From JAAYZH01 sp964479695 (GTDB lineage Bacteria > Bacillota > Clostridia > Saccharofermentanales > Fastidiosipilaceae), in NCBI GenBank assembly GCA_964479695.1, contig CAYZSO010000005.1, positions 62,001 through 126,000 on the forward strand: a stretch of 64,000 nt of DNA. The letters run 5' to 3'. Made by a program: the position numbers and the translations under genes. Below are positions 27,406 to 35,114 of this stretch, piece by piece. The notes below the pieces were generated by a model. The model saw only the letters and a list, made by a program, of their open reading frames with translations. It was not told where the DNA came from and did not search any database. The first letter of the stretch is position 1, and every line of letters begins with the position of its first letter.

Positions 27406-28293
27406 ATGAACCGTTCAATATTAGAAACCATTGGTAACAGCCCACTTGTCCAATTGAAGCATATCGGCGAAGGCAGAATCTTCGTCAAAGTAGAGAAGAC
27501 CAACCCCGCCGGCAGCGTCAAGGATCGCCCGGCCTACGAAATGATTCGTCAGGCCATTGACAAAGGTGATCTCAAACCGGGTATGAAAATTGTTGAACCC
27601 ACTTCCGGCAATATGGGTATCGCTTTGGCCTTGGTCGGCCAGCAGTTAGGTTATGAAGTCACGCTGATTATGCCTTCCTCCATGAGCGTCGAGCGCAGAA
27701 AATTGATGCTCGCCTATGGTGCGGAGCTGATTCTGATCGACGAAGGCGGTATGGCCGCTGCTGTGAAACGCGGAGAAGAGCTAGTTGCCCAAGGGGGGTA
27801 CTACATGCCCGGTCAATTTAGTAATCCGGCAAACGTGGAATCCCATGAGAAAACGACCGCCATCGAAATCTGGAATGAATTGCCGGAACTGGGCGGGTTC
27901 ATAGCCGGCGTAGGAACCGGCGGAACCGTGTCCGGTGTAGGGCACGTGATGAAGAAGAATAAGCCGGAAGTGCAGATCTGGGCTCTGGAACCGGCGGAGT
28001 CCCCGATGCTGACAACGGGCGTGGCCGGCGCGCATAAGATTCAAGGGCTGGGGGCGAATTTCGTTCCGGAGAACTTTGATCGCGCCGTCGTCGACAAGAT
28101 CATCACCGTTACTTCGGATGAGGCGATCGCTATGGCGAAGCGTTTGGGCGAAGAGGAGGGGCTCTTGGTTGGTATTTCCTCCGGGGCGAATGTAGTGGGT
28201 GCCCTGGCTATGGCCAAAGCCGTAGACGGCCCCATTGTTACCGTGTTACCTGACACGGCTGAGCGCTACTTATCGACCGCGCTCTTTGCATAA
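27406..28293 (+). CDS. cysK: Cysteine synthase A (O-acetylserine sulfhydrylase)
   Basis: A 295-residue PLP enzyme making cysteine from O-acetylserine and sulfide. The PLP lysine is in NPAGSVKDRPA, the substrate loop is EPTSGNMGIALA and the phosphate-binding loop is GVGTGGTVSG; the cofactor-binding serine lies in VGISSGAN. ATG 27406 follows AAGAAGGA. cysE follows after 14 bp, so substrate supply and use are encoded together. The long leader suggests regulated expression, but no known element could be assigned. Confidence 0.95.
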   Translation: MNRSILETIGNSPLVQLKHIGEGRIFVKVEKTNPAGSVKDRPAYEMIRQAIDKGDLKPGMKIVEPTSGNMGIALALVGQQLGYEVTLIMPSSMSVERRKLMLAYGAELILIDEGGMAAAVKRGEELVAQGGYYMPGQFSNPANVESHEKTTAIEIWNELPELGGFIAGVGTGGTVSGVGHVMKKNKPEVQIWALEPAESPMLTTGVAGAHKIQGLGANFVPENFDRAVVDKIITVTSDEAIAMAKRLGEEEGLLVGISSGANVVGALAMAKAVDGPIVTVLPDTAERYLSTALFA

Positions 28294-28307
28294 ATGAGAA
28301 TTTTTGA

Positions 28308-28841
28308 ATGAGAATATTTGCGGAATGGTTCGAACAGGCGCGGTACATCCTTCAAGAGGATCCCGCGTGCAAGAACATAGGGGAAGCCCTCTTCCTCTAT
28401 CCGATGATGGCTGCGCTCCGATCACACAGGCGGGCGAACTGGTTCTATAAGCGTGGGCACACAACGTTCGCCCGCTTCATTTCCCAGCGCGCCCGGCACA
28501 GAACGGGCATTGAAATTCACCCGGGCGCGAAGATCGGTCATCATATTTTCATGGATCACGCGATGGGCATTGTAATAGGGGAAACGGCGGAGGTTGGTAA
28601 CTACGTGACACTGTTTCACGGTGTCACGTTGGGCGGCACTTCTAAAGATAAAGCCGCCAAACGCCACCCAACGGTTGGTAACAACGTTACCATCGGGGCC
28701 GGAGCGACTGTTCTTGGACCCATCACCATCGGCGATGGCGCGAAGATCGGCGCGGGTGCTGTCGTCTTGCACGACGTGCCACCCGGTGCCACCGCAGTTG
28801 GTGTTCCGGCAAGGATTATTCCCAGTAGAAGCGAATCATAG
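28308..28841 (+). CDS. cysE: Serine O-acetyltransferase
   Basis: A 177-residue acetyltransferase that makes O-acetylserine for CysK. After a helical N-terminus there is a left-handed beta-helix of hexapeptide repeats with the catalytic HIFMDHAMGIVIGETA segment and LFHGVTLGGT. It is of the short form common in Bacillota. ATG 28308 lacks a clear binding site; the preceding 14 bases are a near duplicate of the start region (ATGAGAATTTTTG against ATGAGAATATTTG). That gives a decoy ATG at 28294 which stops after five codons, so translation may depend on coupling to cysK. Confidence 0.93.
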   Translation: MRIFAEWFEQARYILQEDPACKNIGEALFLYPMMAALRSHRRANWFYKRGHTTFARFISQRARHRTGIEIHPGAKIGHHIFMDHAMGIVIGETAEVGNYVTLFHGVTLGGTSKDKAAKRHPTVGNNVTIGAGATVLGPITIGDGAKIGAGAVVLHDVPPGATAVGVPARIIPSRSES

Positions 28842-28865
28842 GTCGCGACGAGCACCAGCGACAAG

Positions 28866-28907
28866 AAAAATCCGGGTTTGAAGGAAACTTCACAACCCGG
28901 ATTTTTT
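28866..28907 (+). terminator. Intrinsic terminator of cysK-cysE
   Basis: AAAAATCCGGGTT pairs with AACCCGGATTTTTT around a 17-base loop, with a run of Ts. It works for both strands. Behind it (28914-29035) are a half-site of the iterated palindrome and repeats of the ATGGACTCAAAATCC type. Confidence 0.9.
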
Positions 28908-29048
28908 GTAGTGGGGGGCGGCTTTGGCCGAAGACTCCGAAGGCTACGAAGGATTCAAGGACTCAAAATTCATGGACTCAGAACCCATGGACTCAAAATC
29001 CATAGACGCAGAACCTAAGTTCTAAGCCGGAAACTTGTTGGCTGGAAG

Positions 29049-29891
29049 TTATTTCAGCAAATCCAGCACGTAATTTGGCAATGCGAAAGAACCTTTGTGC
29101 AGCTCCGTGTTGTAGTAGTGAGTTTCGAGACCCAGCTCATTCCAGAAGTCGGCCCGGAGATCCAGGACCGGATCATATTTCTTCGAGAGGAAACCGAAGA
29201 GCCAGTGGCCGGACGGGTAGGTCGGAATGTGGACCTGATAGAGGCGGTTCACGGGGAAAATCGGCAAGGTTTTGCGGTGGGTATTGCGCACTTCGCGGGC
29301 ATCCGCTTCATAATAAGGGCTCTCATGCTGGTTGACCAGGATGCCATCTTCGCGCAAGGCGTTGTAGCAGTTGCCGTAGAATTCTCTCGTGAAGAGGCCT
29401 TCGCCGGGACCGAAGGGATCCGTTGAATCCACGATGACGAGGTCGTAAGCATCGTGCCTGGTTCTGACATAACGCAGACCATCAGCGATGACGATGTTGA
29501 CGCGGGGGTCGTCAAACGCGTTGGCAACCGTTGGTAAGTACTCCTTCGAGACATTGATTACTTCCTCGTCAATTTCCACCATATCGATATGCTCGATATA
29601 AGGGTAACGACAGAGCTCGCGAATCGTGCCGCCATCGCCGGCGCCGATCACCAGAACATCGCGGACATGGGGGTGAACGGCGTTCGGGACGTGGGTGATC
29701 ATCTCGTGGTAGATGAATTCATCCTTTTCCGTGAGCATCAAAACGCCGTCGAGGGTCAAAATTCGGCCGAATTCCGGGGTGTCCAGGATGTCAATACGTT
29801 GGTAATCGGACGTGTGGGAATATAAAACACTTTCAACGCGGATGGTTAGTTTCACGTTATCGGTATGTCTCTCGCTGTACCATAGTTCCAT
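29049..29891 (-). CDS. speE: Spermidine synthase
   Basis: A 280-residue aminopropyltransferase that joins decarboxylated S-adenosylmethionine to putrescine. The family motifs are present: WYSERHTDNVKLTIRV, DGVLMLTEKDEFIYHEM, VLVIGAGDGGTIREL (nucleotide-binding glycine loop), EIDEEVI and the catalytic Asp in IVDSTDPFGPGEGLF. ATG 29891 is chosen with AAGAAAGAGA upstream; the frame is open 16 codons further but inside speA. Last gene of speD-speA-speE, starting 4 bp after the speA stop. Confidence 0.95.
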   Translation of the reverse strand: MELWYSERHTDNVKLTIRVESVLYSHTSDYQRIDILDTPEFGRILTLDGVLMLTEKDEFIYHEMITHVPNAVHPHVRDVLVIGAGDGGTIRELCRYPYIEHIDMVEIDEEVINVSKEYLPTVANAFDDPRVNIVIADGLRYVRTRHDAYDLVIVDSTDPFGPGEGLFTREFYGNCYNALREDGILVNQHESPYYEADAREVRNTHRKTLPIFPVNRLYQVHIPTYPSGHWLFGFLSKKYDPVLDLRADFWNELGLETHYYNTELHKGSFALPNYVLDLLK

Positions 29892-29895
29892 GTAA

Positions 29896-31383
29896 TCAGA
29901 TCTCTTTCTTGCGGCCCGGCCTACCCGGAGCCAACACATTCAGGTTTTGCAGCGTGATATCCTCGGTTCCGGACATGGAGCTGCCTTTTTCTTTGGCATA
30001 TTTGATGTAGTCGAGTTGGTCCTGGGTGACGCGTTCGCCCGGTGCCAGGATCGGGATGCCCGGCGGATAGCACATGACAAATTCCGCGGAGACATAGCCT
30101 AGTGAACTCTGGATCGGGACGGCGATTGTGGGCGAGAAGAAGGCTTCCTTCGGGCTCATGGCCACTTCAGGTTCGATGTATTCGCTGCTGAGAAGGCCCG
30201 CGGGTGAGCCGCTTCTTGTGCGATAGATGTCGGCCAAAGCCGCAATCAGCCGCTCGATATTCGCCTGGCGATCACCTACTGAGAGGATCGCCAGGAAGTT
30301 TCCCAGATCGCCGAATTCAATTTGGATGTCGTAGTCGTCGCGCAGAATATCATAGACTTCAATTCCGGCGAGTCCCATTGCGCGGGTGTGGACCGAAAGT
30401 TTCGTGTGATCAAAATATTTGAAGGAGTCACCGTTGCACACGTCATCTGAAAAAGCATGGTAGCCGCCGATGGCATTGATTTCTTCACGGGCATATTGGG
30501 CCATCTGGACGACTTTGGCATAAATTTCTGTCCCATTTAGCGCCAGATTCCTCCGGCTGATGTCGAGCGAAGACATCAGGAGGTAAGAGGCAGAGGTTGT
30601 CTGCGTCAGGTTGATAATTTGGCGTACATAGCCATCCCAACCTTCCATGGATTTGCCGAGCAGGAGGAGCGAAGACTGCGTCAAAGACCCGCCGGTTTTA
30701 TGCATGCTTACCGCGGCCATGTCCGCGCCGCAACTCATGGCGGAGGGCGGTAAATCTTCGCCGAAATAGAAATGTGTGCCGTGGGCTTCATCAACAAGCA
30801 CCCGCATACCTGCCTTGTGCCCCAGCTCAACGATCGCCTCGAGGTCCGCACAAACTCCGTAATACGTAGGATTGTTGACGAGGATGGCTTTGGCCAAAGG
30901 ATGAGCCTTCACGGCCTTCTCCACATCCGCCAAGGCCATCCCCAGTGGAATCCCCAGATCGTCATTCTGGCCCGGGTCCACATAAACGGGGACGGCACCG
31001 GTGAGGATCAGGGCATTGATCGCGGAACGGTGGACATTTCTGGGCATGATGATCTCTTCGCCCTCACCGACACAGGTCATGACCATGGCCTGAACCGCGG
31101 AAGAGGTGCCGTTCACCATGAAGAAGGCGGAATCGGCGCCAAAAGCGTCCGCGGCGAGCTCCTGCGCATCGCGAATGACGCCGACAGGATGGATCAAATT
31201 ATCTAAATTCTTCGACGAGTTGACGTCAAGCATCATCGCAGCCTTGCCGAAAAACTCCGTCATTTCCGGATTGCCGCGCCCTTGCTTGTGGCCCGGCACA
31301 TCAAAGGGCACAATACGCTTGTCGCGATAACGGCGCAGCGCCTTATAGAGCGGCGCCTTCGTCTGATCCATCTTGTAACCCAT
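29896..31383 (-). CDS. speA: Arginine (Orn/Lys/Arg) decarboxylase, fold-I PLP type
   Basis: A 495-residue PLP decarboxylase of the Bacillus SpeA class, most likely making agmatine from arginine, since speB lies 15 kb away and no ornithine route is seen. Typical segments: PFDVPGHKQGRGNPEM near the N-terminus, FMVNGTSSAVQAM, NPTYYGVCADLEAIV, LVDEAHGTHFYFG and the PLP-binding lysine in SMHKTGGSLTQSS. ATG 31383 lies 3 bp after the speD stop and uses a GGAGG within the last codons of speD, so the two are translationally close. Lysine or ornithine as substrate cannot be excluded from sequence alone. Confidence 0.9.
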   Translation of the reverse strand: MGYKMDQTKAPLYKALRRYRDKRIVPFDVPGHKQGRGNPEMTEFFGKAAMMLDVNSSKNLDNLIHPVGVIRDAQELAADAFGADSAFFMVNGTSSAVQAMVMTCVGEGEEIIMPRNVHRSAINALILTGAVPVYVDPGQNDDLGIPLGMALADVEKAVKAHPLAKAILVNNPTYYGVCADLEAIVELGHKAGMRVLVDEAHGTHFYFGEDLPPSAMSCGADMAAVSMHKTGGSLTQSSLLLLGKSMEGWDGYVRQIINLTQTTSASYLLMSSLDISRRNLALNGTEIYAKVVQMAQYAREEINAIGGYHAFSDDVCNGDSFKYFDHTKLSVHTRAMGLAGIEVYDILRDDYDIQIEFGDLGNFLAILSVGDRQANIERLIAALADIYRTRSGSPAGLLSSEYIEPEVAMSPKEAFFSPTIAVPIQSSLGYVSAEFVMCYPPGIPILAPGERVTQDQLDYIKYAKEKGSSMSGTEDITLQNLNVLAPGRPGRKKEI

Positions 31384-31386
31384 TAA

Positions 31387-32253
31387 TTAACGGCCTCCGT
31401 AAATATTCACGCCGGAATAGATCTCAATCATCTCCCGCTTGAGCATCTGTGTAATTAAATTGCGCTCGTAATCGTCCATTTCTGCCACATTGGAACCAAA
31501 AACATACTTCTGCAAATTAATGTCCTTGATCAACATCTTGGTATGGAAGATGTTGGATTGGTACACGTTCACATCATGGGCATCATAAAGCGACAGCGTC
31601 GAGCTGCTGATATAGTCCTGAATCGAGGTGATATCGTGGTCCAGGAAGAATTTCCGCCCGTCGCGATCCCTCGTGAAGCCCCTCACCCGATAGTCGATGG
31701 TCATAATATCGGAATCGAAGCTCTGAATCAGAAAATCCAACGTATTCAAAGGTGAGACGGTCCCGCAAGTCGCGACTTCGATATCTACACGGAAAGTCGA
31801 GATGGCATTATTCGGATGCCATTCCGGAAAGGTGTGCACGGTGAGGTGGCTCTTGTCGAGGTGCCCCAAAATCTCGTCATGGTGCGAGGCTAGGCGCATA
31901 TAAAGTTCCCTCTGCGCTTGCGAAAGCTCCTCGTCGATGCCGGCTCTTGTGTAGATCCCCAAGTTGTTGGATGGATCAATGGATTCGGTCGGCATGCCTT
32001 GATCCGCGATGAGGATGTCCACGGAGGCGCCCTGCGGGTCGTAGTCTTGCTTGGAAATATTCAGAACGTGGGCGCCGATCATGTCGGTTACGTCGAGGAG
32101 GATGGACGTCAGTCGTTCGGAATTATATTGTTCGTCGATATATTCAATATAGGCATGCTGTTCGCTCTCGGATTTCGCATAGCAAATATCATATATGTTG
32201 AAACTCAGGGTTTTCGTCAGGTTATTGAAACCATAGAGCGCTAACTTCTCCAC
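31387..32253 (-). CDS. speD: S-adenosylmethionine decarboxylase proenzyme (E. coli SpeD type)
   Basis: A 288-residue pyruvoyl enzyme providing decarboxylated S-adenosylmethionine for SpeE. The self-cleavage site is in LDKSHLTVHTFPEWHP, where the Ser becomes the pyruvoyl group, and the Cys of VATCGTVSPL is the expected proton donor. Length fits the larger proteobacterial class rather than the short thermophile class. The start is GTG 32253; an in-frame TAG stands directly before it. An ATG nearer the AAAGGAGG site opens a six-codon frame (MRRWRS) that overlaps the start. First gene of the speD-speA-speE operon. Confidence 0.92.
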   Translation of the reverse strand: MEKLALYGFNNLTKTLSFNIYDICYAKSESEQHAYIEYIDEQYNSERLTSILLDVTDMIGAHVLNISKQDYDPQGASVDILIADQGMPTESIDPSNNLGIYTRAGIDEELSQAQRELYMRLASHHDEILGHLDKSHLTVHTFPEWHPNNAISTFRVDIEVATCGTVSPLNTLDFLIQSFDSDIMTIDYRVRGFTRDRDGRKFFLDHDITSIQDYISSSTLSLYDAHDVNVYQSNIFHTKMLIKDINLQKYVFGSNVAEMDDYERNLITQMLKREMIEIYSGVNIYGGR

Positions 32254-32264
32254 CTACGCATAAG
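32244..32264 (-). other. Possible six-codon upstream frame overlapping the speD start
   Basis: AAAGGAGG is followed after CTT by ATG and a frame reading MRRWRS then TAG, ending inside the first codons of speD. Whether it is translated is unknown; ribosomes could equally use the GTG of speD 11 bases from the site. Confidence 0.35.
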
Positions 32265-32486
32265 CCTCCTTTGGATCGTGCGGGGCTCATGGCTGAGCCT
32301 TTGATCGAACTTTTTCATGATATCATGATTTTTGGAAATGTACATTGGCGATAGACCCGGAAACGAAGAAATGAAGAAATGAAGAAATGAAATGTTCGGT
32401 TTGGAGTAGCTCGGAGTTTCGAAGTTTCGAGGTTACGAGGTTTATCGCAACGCAAGTTAAATAGGCAGTTCACTAGATAGGAAAAG

Positions 32487-33305
32487 ATGATCATGACTAA
32501 ACAACTGATTTTAGCCAGTAAGTCTCCACGCCGTCGGGAGCTCATGGCCCTCTGCGGTTATCCTTTTCGCGTCGAGGCGGCCGAAATCGACGAAGCGCAA
32601 ATCATGCAGGAATACCGGCAGGCCCATGGCGAAACGCCGCAGTTTGATAAGTCTGAGCAGTCTGAAACGTACTATGAGCACTTGGTGGAGGCGTTGGCTT
32701 TGGCCAAAGCACGCGCCATCCAACCTTCCTCCCCCTCAATCATCTTGGGTTCTGACACGGTAGTCGTTCTGGAAGGTGAGGTGTTGGGCAAACCGGTCGA
32801 CCCCGCGGACGCCTTGCGGATGCTCCGCAAACTGGCCGGAAAAACCCATCAAGTGGTGACCGGTGTGGCCATCTGCGAAGGGGAGCACGCCGAAACCTTC
32901 GCTGTGACAAGCGAAGTCACGTTTTACCCCCTGGACTCCTACATGGAATGCCTGATCGACCGCTACGTCAAGTCCGGCTCGCCGCTTGACAAAGCCGGCG
33001 GCTACGGCATCCAAGACGAGGGTGCTCTTCTGGTCAAAGCCATCCACGGCGACTTCTATACTGTGGTCGGGTTGCCAGTCGCCGAGGTGTCACGGCGCCT
33101 GGCAAAGCACCGCAGAACTTTAAATTTAAAGTTCTGCGGTGAGGTGTCGGTGCCGCGGCGGTGGGATGTCGGTGCCGCGGCGGTGGGATGTCGGTGCCGC
33201 GTTACCCGACGTGGACGTGATAGAATAAGAGAATATCATCAGGAGGATCTTTTATGGCCAGCAAAGCGCGCAAGGAAAATATCGCTGCAATGCAGAAGGA
33301 TGTGA
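32487..33305 (+). CDS. maf: Maf family nucleotide pyrophosphatase with repeat-derived C-terminal extension
   Basis: A 272-residue frame. Residues 1-~210 are a Maf protein, which hydrolyses non-canonical or pyrimidine nucleoside triphosphates and is linked to septum control: LILASKSPRRRELM, ILGSDTVVVLEGEVLGKP, HQVVTGVAI, SGSPLDKAGGYGIQ and FYTVVGLPVAEV. The natural end should lie near RRLAKH. There a 32-bp palindrome (33109-33140) begins and the frame runs on as HRRTLNLKFCGE. It then passes through 22-bp repeats (33146-33201) and the binding site of the next gene, overlapping it by 52 bp. The ~60 extra residues are Arg-rich and without family support. Start ATG 32487 (or 32493). Confidence 0.9.
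   Translation: MIMTKQLILASKSPRRRELMALCGYPFRVEAAEIDEAQIMQEYRQAHGETPQFDKSEQSETYYEHLVEALALAKARAIQPSSPSIILGSDTVVVLEGEVLGKPVDPADALRMLRKLAGKTHQVVTGVAICEGEHAETFAVTSEVTFYPLDSYMECLIDRYVKSGSPLDKAGGYGIQDEGALLVKAIHGDFYTVVGLPVAEVSRRLAKHRRTLNLKFCGEVSVPRRWDVGAAAVGCRCRVTRRGRDRIREYHQEDLLWPAKRARKISLQCRRM
33109..33140. repeat. 32-bp palindrome family, copy 3, inside the maf reading frame
   Basis: Perfect palindrome (ACCGCAGAACTTTAAA and complement) located where Maf proteins normally end. It is read through in frame as RTLNLKFCG. Confidence 0.95.
33146..33201. repeat. 22-bp tandem repeat, 2.5 copies
   Basis: Unit GTCGGTGCCGCGGCGGTGGG plus AT at 33146-33167 and 33168-33189, then 12 bases of a third copy. It is translated as part of the maf extension. 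Confidence 0.9.
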
Positions 33306-33499
33306 CCGAAATGAATATTACGATGGAAGAAATCAAGATTAGCATGGAGCATGTTAAGAAAAATCTCGAGACTTTGGATCAAACTGTGTCGCCTCACATG
33401 GAAGAAATTAACAAGAATGTGACGAGCCTTCAAGCCCAGCTCAATTTGATCAAAGATAACGTGGACAAGATGAAGGCGGCTTTGGGCAAGGAAGAATGA
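33254..33499 (+). CDS. Small coiled-coil protein of unknown function
   Basis: An 81-residue, highly charged protein predicted to be almost entirely helical, with heptad-like spacing of Met/Ile/Leu (MEEIKISMEHVKKNLETL and QAQLNLIKDNVDKMKAAL). It has a near-perfect AGGAGG site 8 bases before ATG 33254, so it is likely real despite its size. It overlaps the end of the extended maf frame and precedes the S66 peptidase by 36 bp. I do not recognise a family; the composition recalls phasin-like or cell-division coiled coils, but this is only an impression. Confidence 0.75.
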   Translation: MASKARKENIAAMQKDVTEMNITMEEIKISMEHVKKNLETLDQTVSPHMEEINKNVTSLQAQLNLIKDNVDKMKAALGKEE

Positions 33500-33535
33500 A
33501 GAATAAGGAAGATTAAGGAAGAATAAGGAAGAGTG

Positions 33536-34444
33536 ATGAAGTTTGTGATCGATCAGCAGCCGTTCTGGCCGCTCCTGACTCCCGGCGCCAAAGTTCGCCT
33601 GGTTGTTTCTTCCGACCCTCGTGGTGCCAAAGAATGGACCAACACCCTTTCCCTGGTAGCTTGGTTCCAAGAACTGGGACTTGTTGTGGAGATGGGCCGC
33701 GCGATGAAAGGCCCCGAATCCTATTCTCCGAGAGCTAGGGCGAAGGATGTGAATGAGGCTTTTGCAGACCCGGATGCGGCCATGATTTTCGACGTGAGCG
33801 GTGGGACGCTGGCGAATGGAACGGTTGAGTTTATCGACTTCGAGGCTGCCGGGCGTTCCGGTAAGCCGTATTTCGGCTTCAGTAATGTGTCCGTTGTTCT
33901 GAATACACTGCTCGATCGGGCGGGCCTTCGCACCGGCCTTTATGATGTGATGCGGACCGAGTACGATCGGAGTGGCAGGCAGAAGGAGCTGTTTTTGGCA
34001 ACCTTTATGGAACTTTGGCCAAAGCCCGCTCCTGCTACTCCCTCTGCTGGAACGCGCTCCTTATTTTCATTTGAAGTGGAGAAGTTTCAGGGTGATTCTA
34101 CGGAAGGCGTGCTTGCAGGTGGGAATATCAGAAGCATCCTGCAGCTTGCCGGAACACCCTATTGGCCAGACTTTACCGACAAAATTTTGCTCCTGGAGTC
34201 ACTGGGCGGAGATGAGAAACGCGCGGATAGCCAGTTCTGGCAATTGAGGCAGATGGGGGTCTTTGGCCAAATAAAAGGTGTGATCCTGGGGCAATTTACT
34301 GAAGCAAAAGAAGAGCGCGGTCTAGAGAATGTTCTGGCTGCGGTTGTTGAGGATCCCGCTTTCCCGATCTGGCGGACGGAAGAAATTGGCCACAGCCTGG
34401 ACAGCCGGGCACTGATTGTGGGAGAGACCATCGCATTGCCGTAG
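33536..34444 (+). CDS. Peptidase S66 (LD-carboxypeptidase-like) family protein
   Basis: A 302-residue protein of the S66 family, whose members cut the terminal D-Ala from murein tetrapeptides or act on microcin C-like peptides. Visible landmarks: an N-terminal PGAKVRLVVSSDPRG strand, a GFSNVSVVLN stretch where the catalytic Ser of GxSD is expected, the LLLESLGGDE segment for the Glu, and EIGHSLDSRALIVG for the His. The motif around the nucleophile (SN instead of SD) is unusual. ATG 33536 is chosen after AAGGAAG; GTG 33533 overlaps it. The gap before it repeats a 10-base AAGAATAAGG word. Two exact TTTGGCCAAA sites lie inside (34014, 34262). Confidence 0.8.
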   Translation: MKFVIDQQPFWPLLTPGAKVRLVVSSDPRGAKEWTNTLSLVAWFQELGLVVEMGRAMKGPESYSPRARAKDVNEAFADPDAAMIFDVSGGTLANGTVEFIDFEAAGRSGKPYFGFSNVSVVLNTLLDRAGLRTGLYDVMRTEYDRSGRQKELFLATFMELWPKPAPATPSAGTRSLFSFEVEKFQGDSTEGVLAGGNIRSILQLAGTPYWPDFTDKILLLESLGGDEKRADSQFWQLRQMGVFGQIKGVILGQFTEAKEERGLENVLAAVVEDPAFPIWRTEEIGHSLDSRALIVGETIALP

Positions 34445-34500
34445 TTGGGGATTCAACCGTTCTGGCGTAAGTGTAAGGTTTAATCGCATAACCATAGATT

Positions 34501-34553
34501 GCCGTGAGCCGTGTGCCGTGTGCCGTGTGCCGTGTGCCGTGTGCCGTGTGCCG
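34501..34553. repeat. 7-bp tandem repeat (GCCGTGT), about 7 copies
   Basis: GCCGTGA, then six GCCGTGT units and a partial one. It lies outside genes, between the S66 gene and the TPP riboswitch; the unit is not a multiple of three. Confidence 0.95.
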
Positions 34554-34608
34554 ACAGAGCAATTACGCTTGCAAAGCTCGCGCGGCTGGTGTATCTTAAG
34601 TAAACAAA

Positions 34609-34698
34609 ACAGGGGAGCTGGGCGATACCCGGCTGAGATACGCGATGATGCTCGCGAAAACCCTTAGAACCTGTACGGATAATGCCGGTGTAGGGAAT
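34609..34698 (+). promoter_or_regulatory. TPP riboswitch (THI box)
   Basis: The conserved aptamer core is present: GGGGAGCTGGG, CCCGGCTGAGATA on the 5' side and ACCCTTAGAACCTG, CGGATAATGCCGGTGTAGGGA on the 3' side. It is followed by an intrinsic terminator. Thiamine diphosphate should shut off the four uptake genes downstream. Confidence 0.96.
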
Positions 34699-34713
34699 TC
34701 ATAGCTATTTATG

Positions 34714-34742
34714 GACCTCCTGCTCGACTAGGAGGTTTTTTA
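34714..34742 (+). terminator. Riboswitch-linked intrinsic terminator
   Basis: ACCTCCT pairs with AGGAGGT around a GCTCGACT loop, followed by TTTTTTAT. It stands 16 bp after the aptamer and 43 bp before the first gene, as expected for transcriptional control. Confidence 0.92.
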
Positions 34743-34784
34743 TTCCTCCGGTCGGCTTACCTGTACAAATAGTAGGAGGAAACC

Positions 34785-35093
34785 ATGGTTCATTCAAGTA
34801 TTGCAATTCAAGTGCTGCCGAAATTTGATGGCGGCTCCGCTGACGGTGAGGTGGTGCGCGTCGTTGATGCTGTCATCGCTTTCATTGCGTCCAAAGGCCT
34901 GCGGTATGAAGTGGGTGCATTTGAGACGACAGTCGAAGGTCCCTATGACACATTGATAGAAATCGTCAAGCGTGCCAGTGAGATCTGCATCGAAGAAGGG
35001 GCTGATCAAGTGTACACGTACGTGAAGATCACCTATGCTCCGGCCAAAGCCATCCTTACTATCGATGAGAAAATCACGAAACACAAGCACTAA
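34785..35093 (+). CDS. Thiamine-binding protein (MTH1187/YkoF-like)
   Basis: A 102-residue ferredoxin-like fold protein of the MTH1187/DUF77 family, which binds thiamine or its pyrimidine part. Typical are SSIAIQVLPKF at the start, RVVDAVIAFIASKGLRYEVGAFETTVEGPYDTLIEIV, and a final strand TYVKITYAP. ATG 34785 follows AGGAGGAAACC. It is the first gene behind the TPP riboswitch, ahead of a ThiXYZ-like transporter, which strongly supports a role in thiamine or precursor handling in the cytoplasm. Confidence 0.9.
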   Translation: MVHSSIAIQVLPKFDGGSADGEVVRVVDAVIAFIASKGLRYEVGAFETTVEGPYDTLIEIVKRASEICIEEGADQVYTYVKITYAPAKAILTIDEKITKHKH

Positions 35094-35114
35094 TGATGCG
35101 CGGATGATGCATTG

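Noticed and set aside
34416..34667. Open frame with CRVPCAVCRVP repeats before the TPP riboswitch
   Set aside because: It results from the 7-bp GCCGTGT repeat, runs into the riboswitch aptamer and has no start signal.
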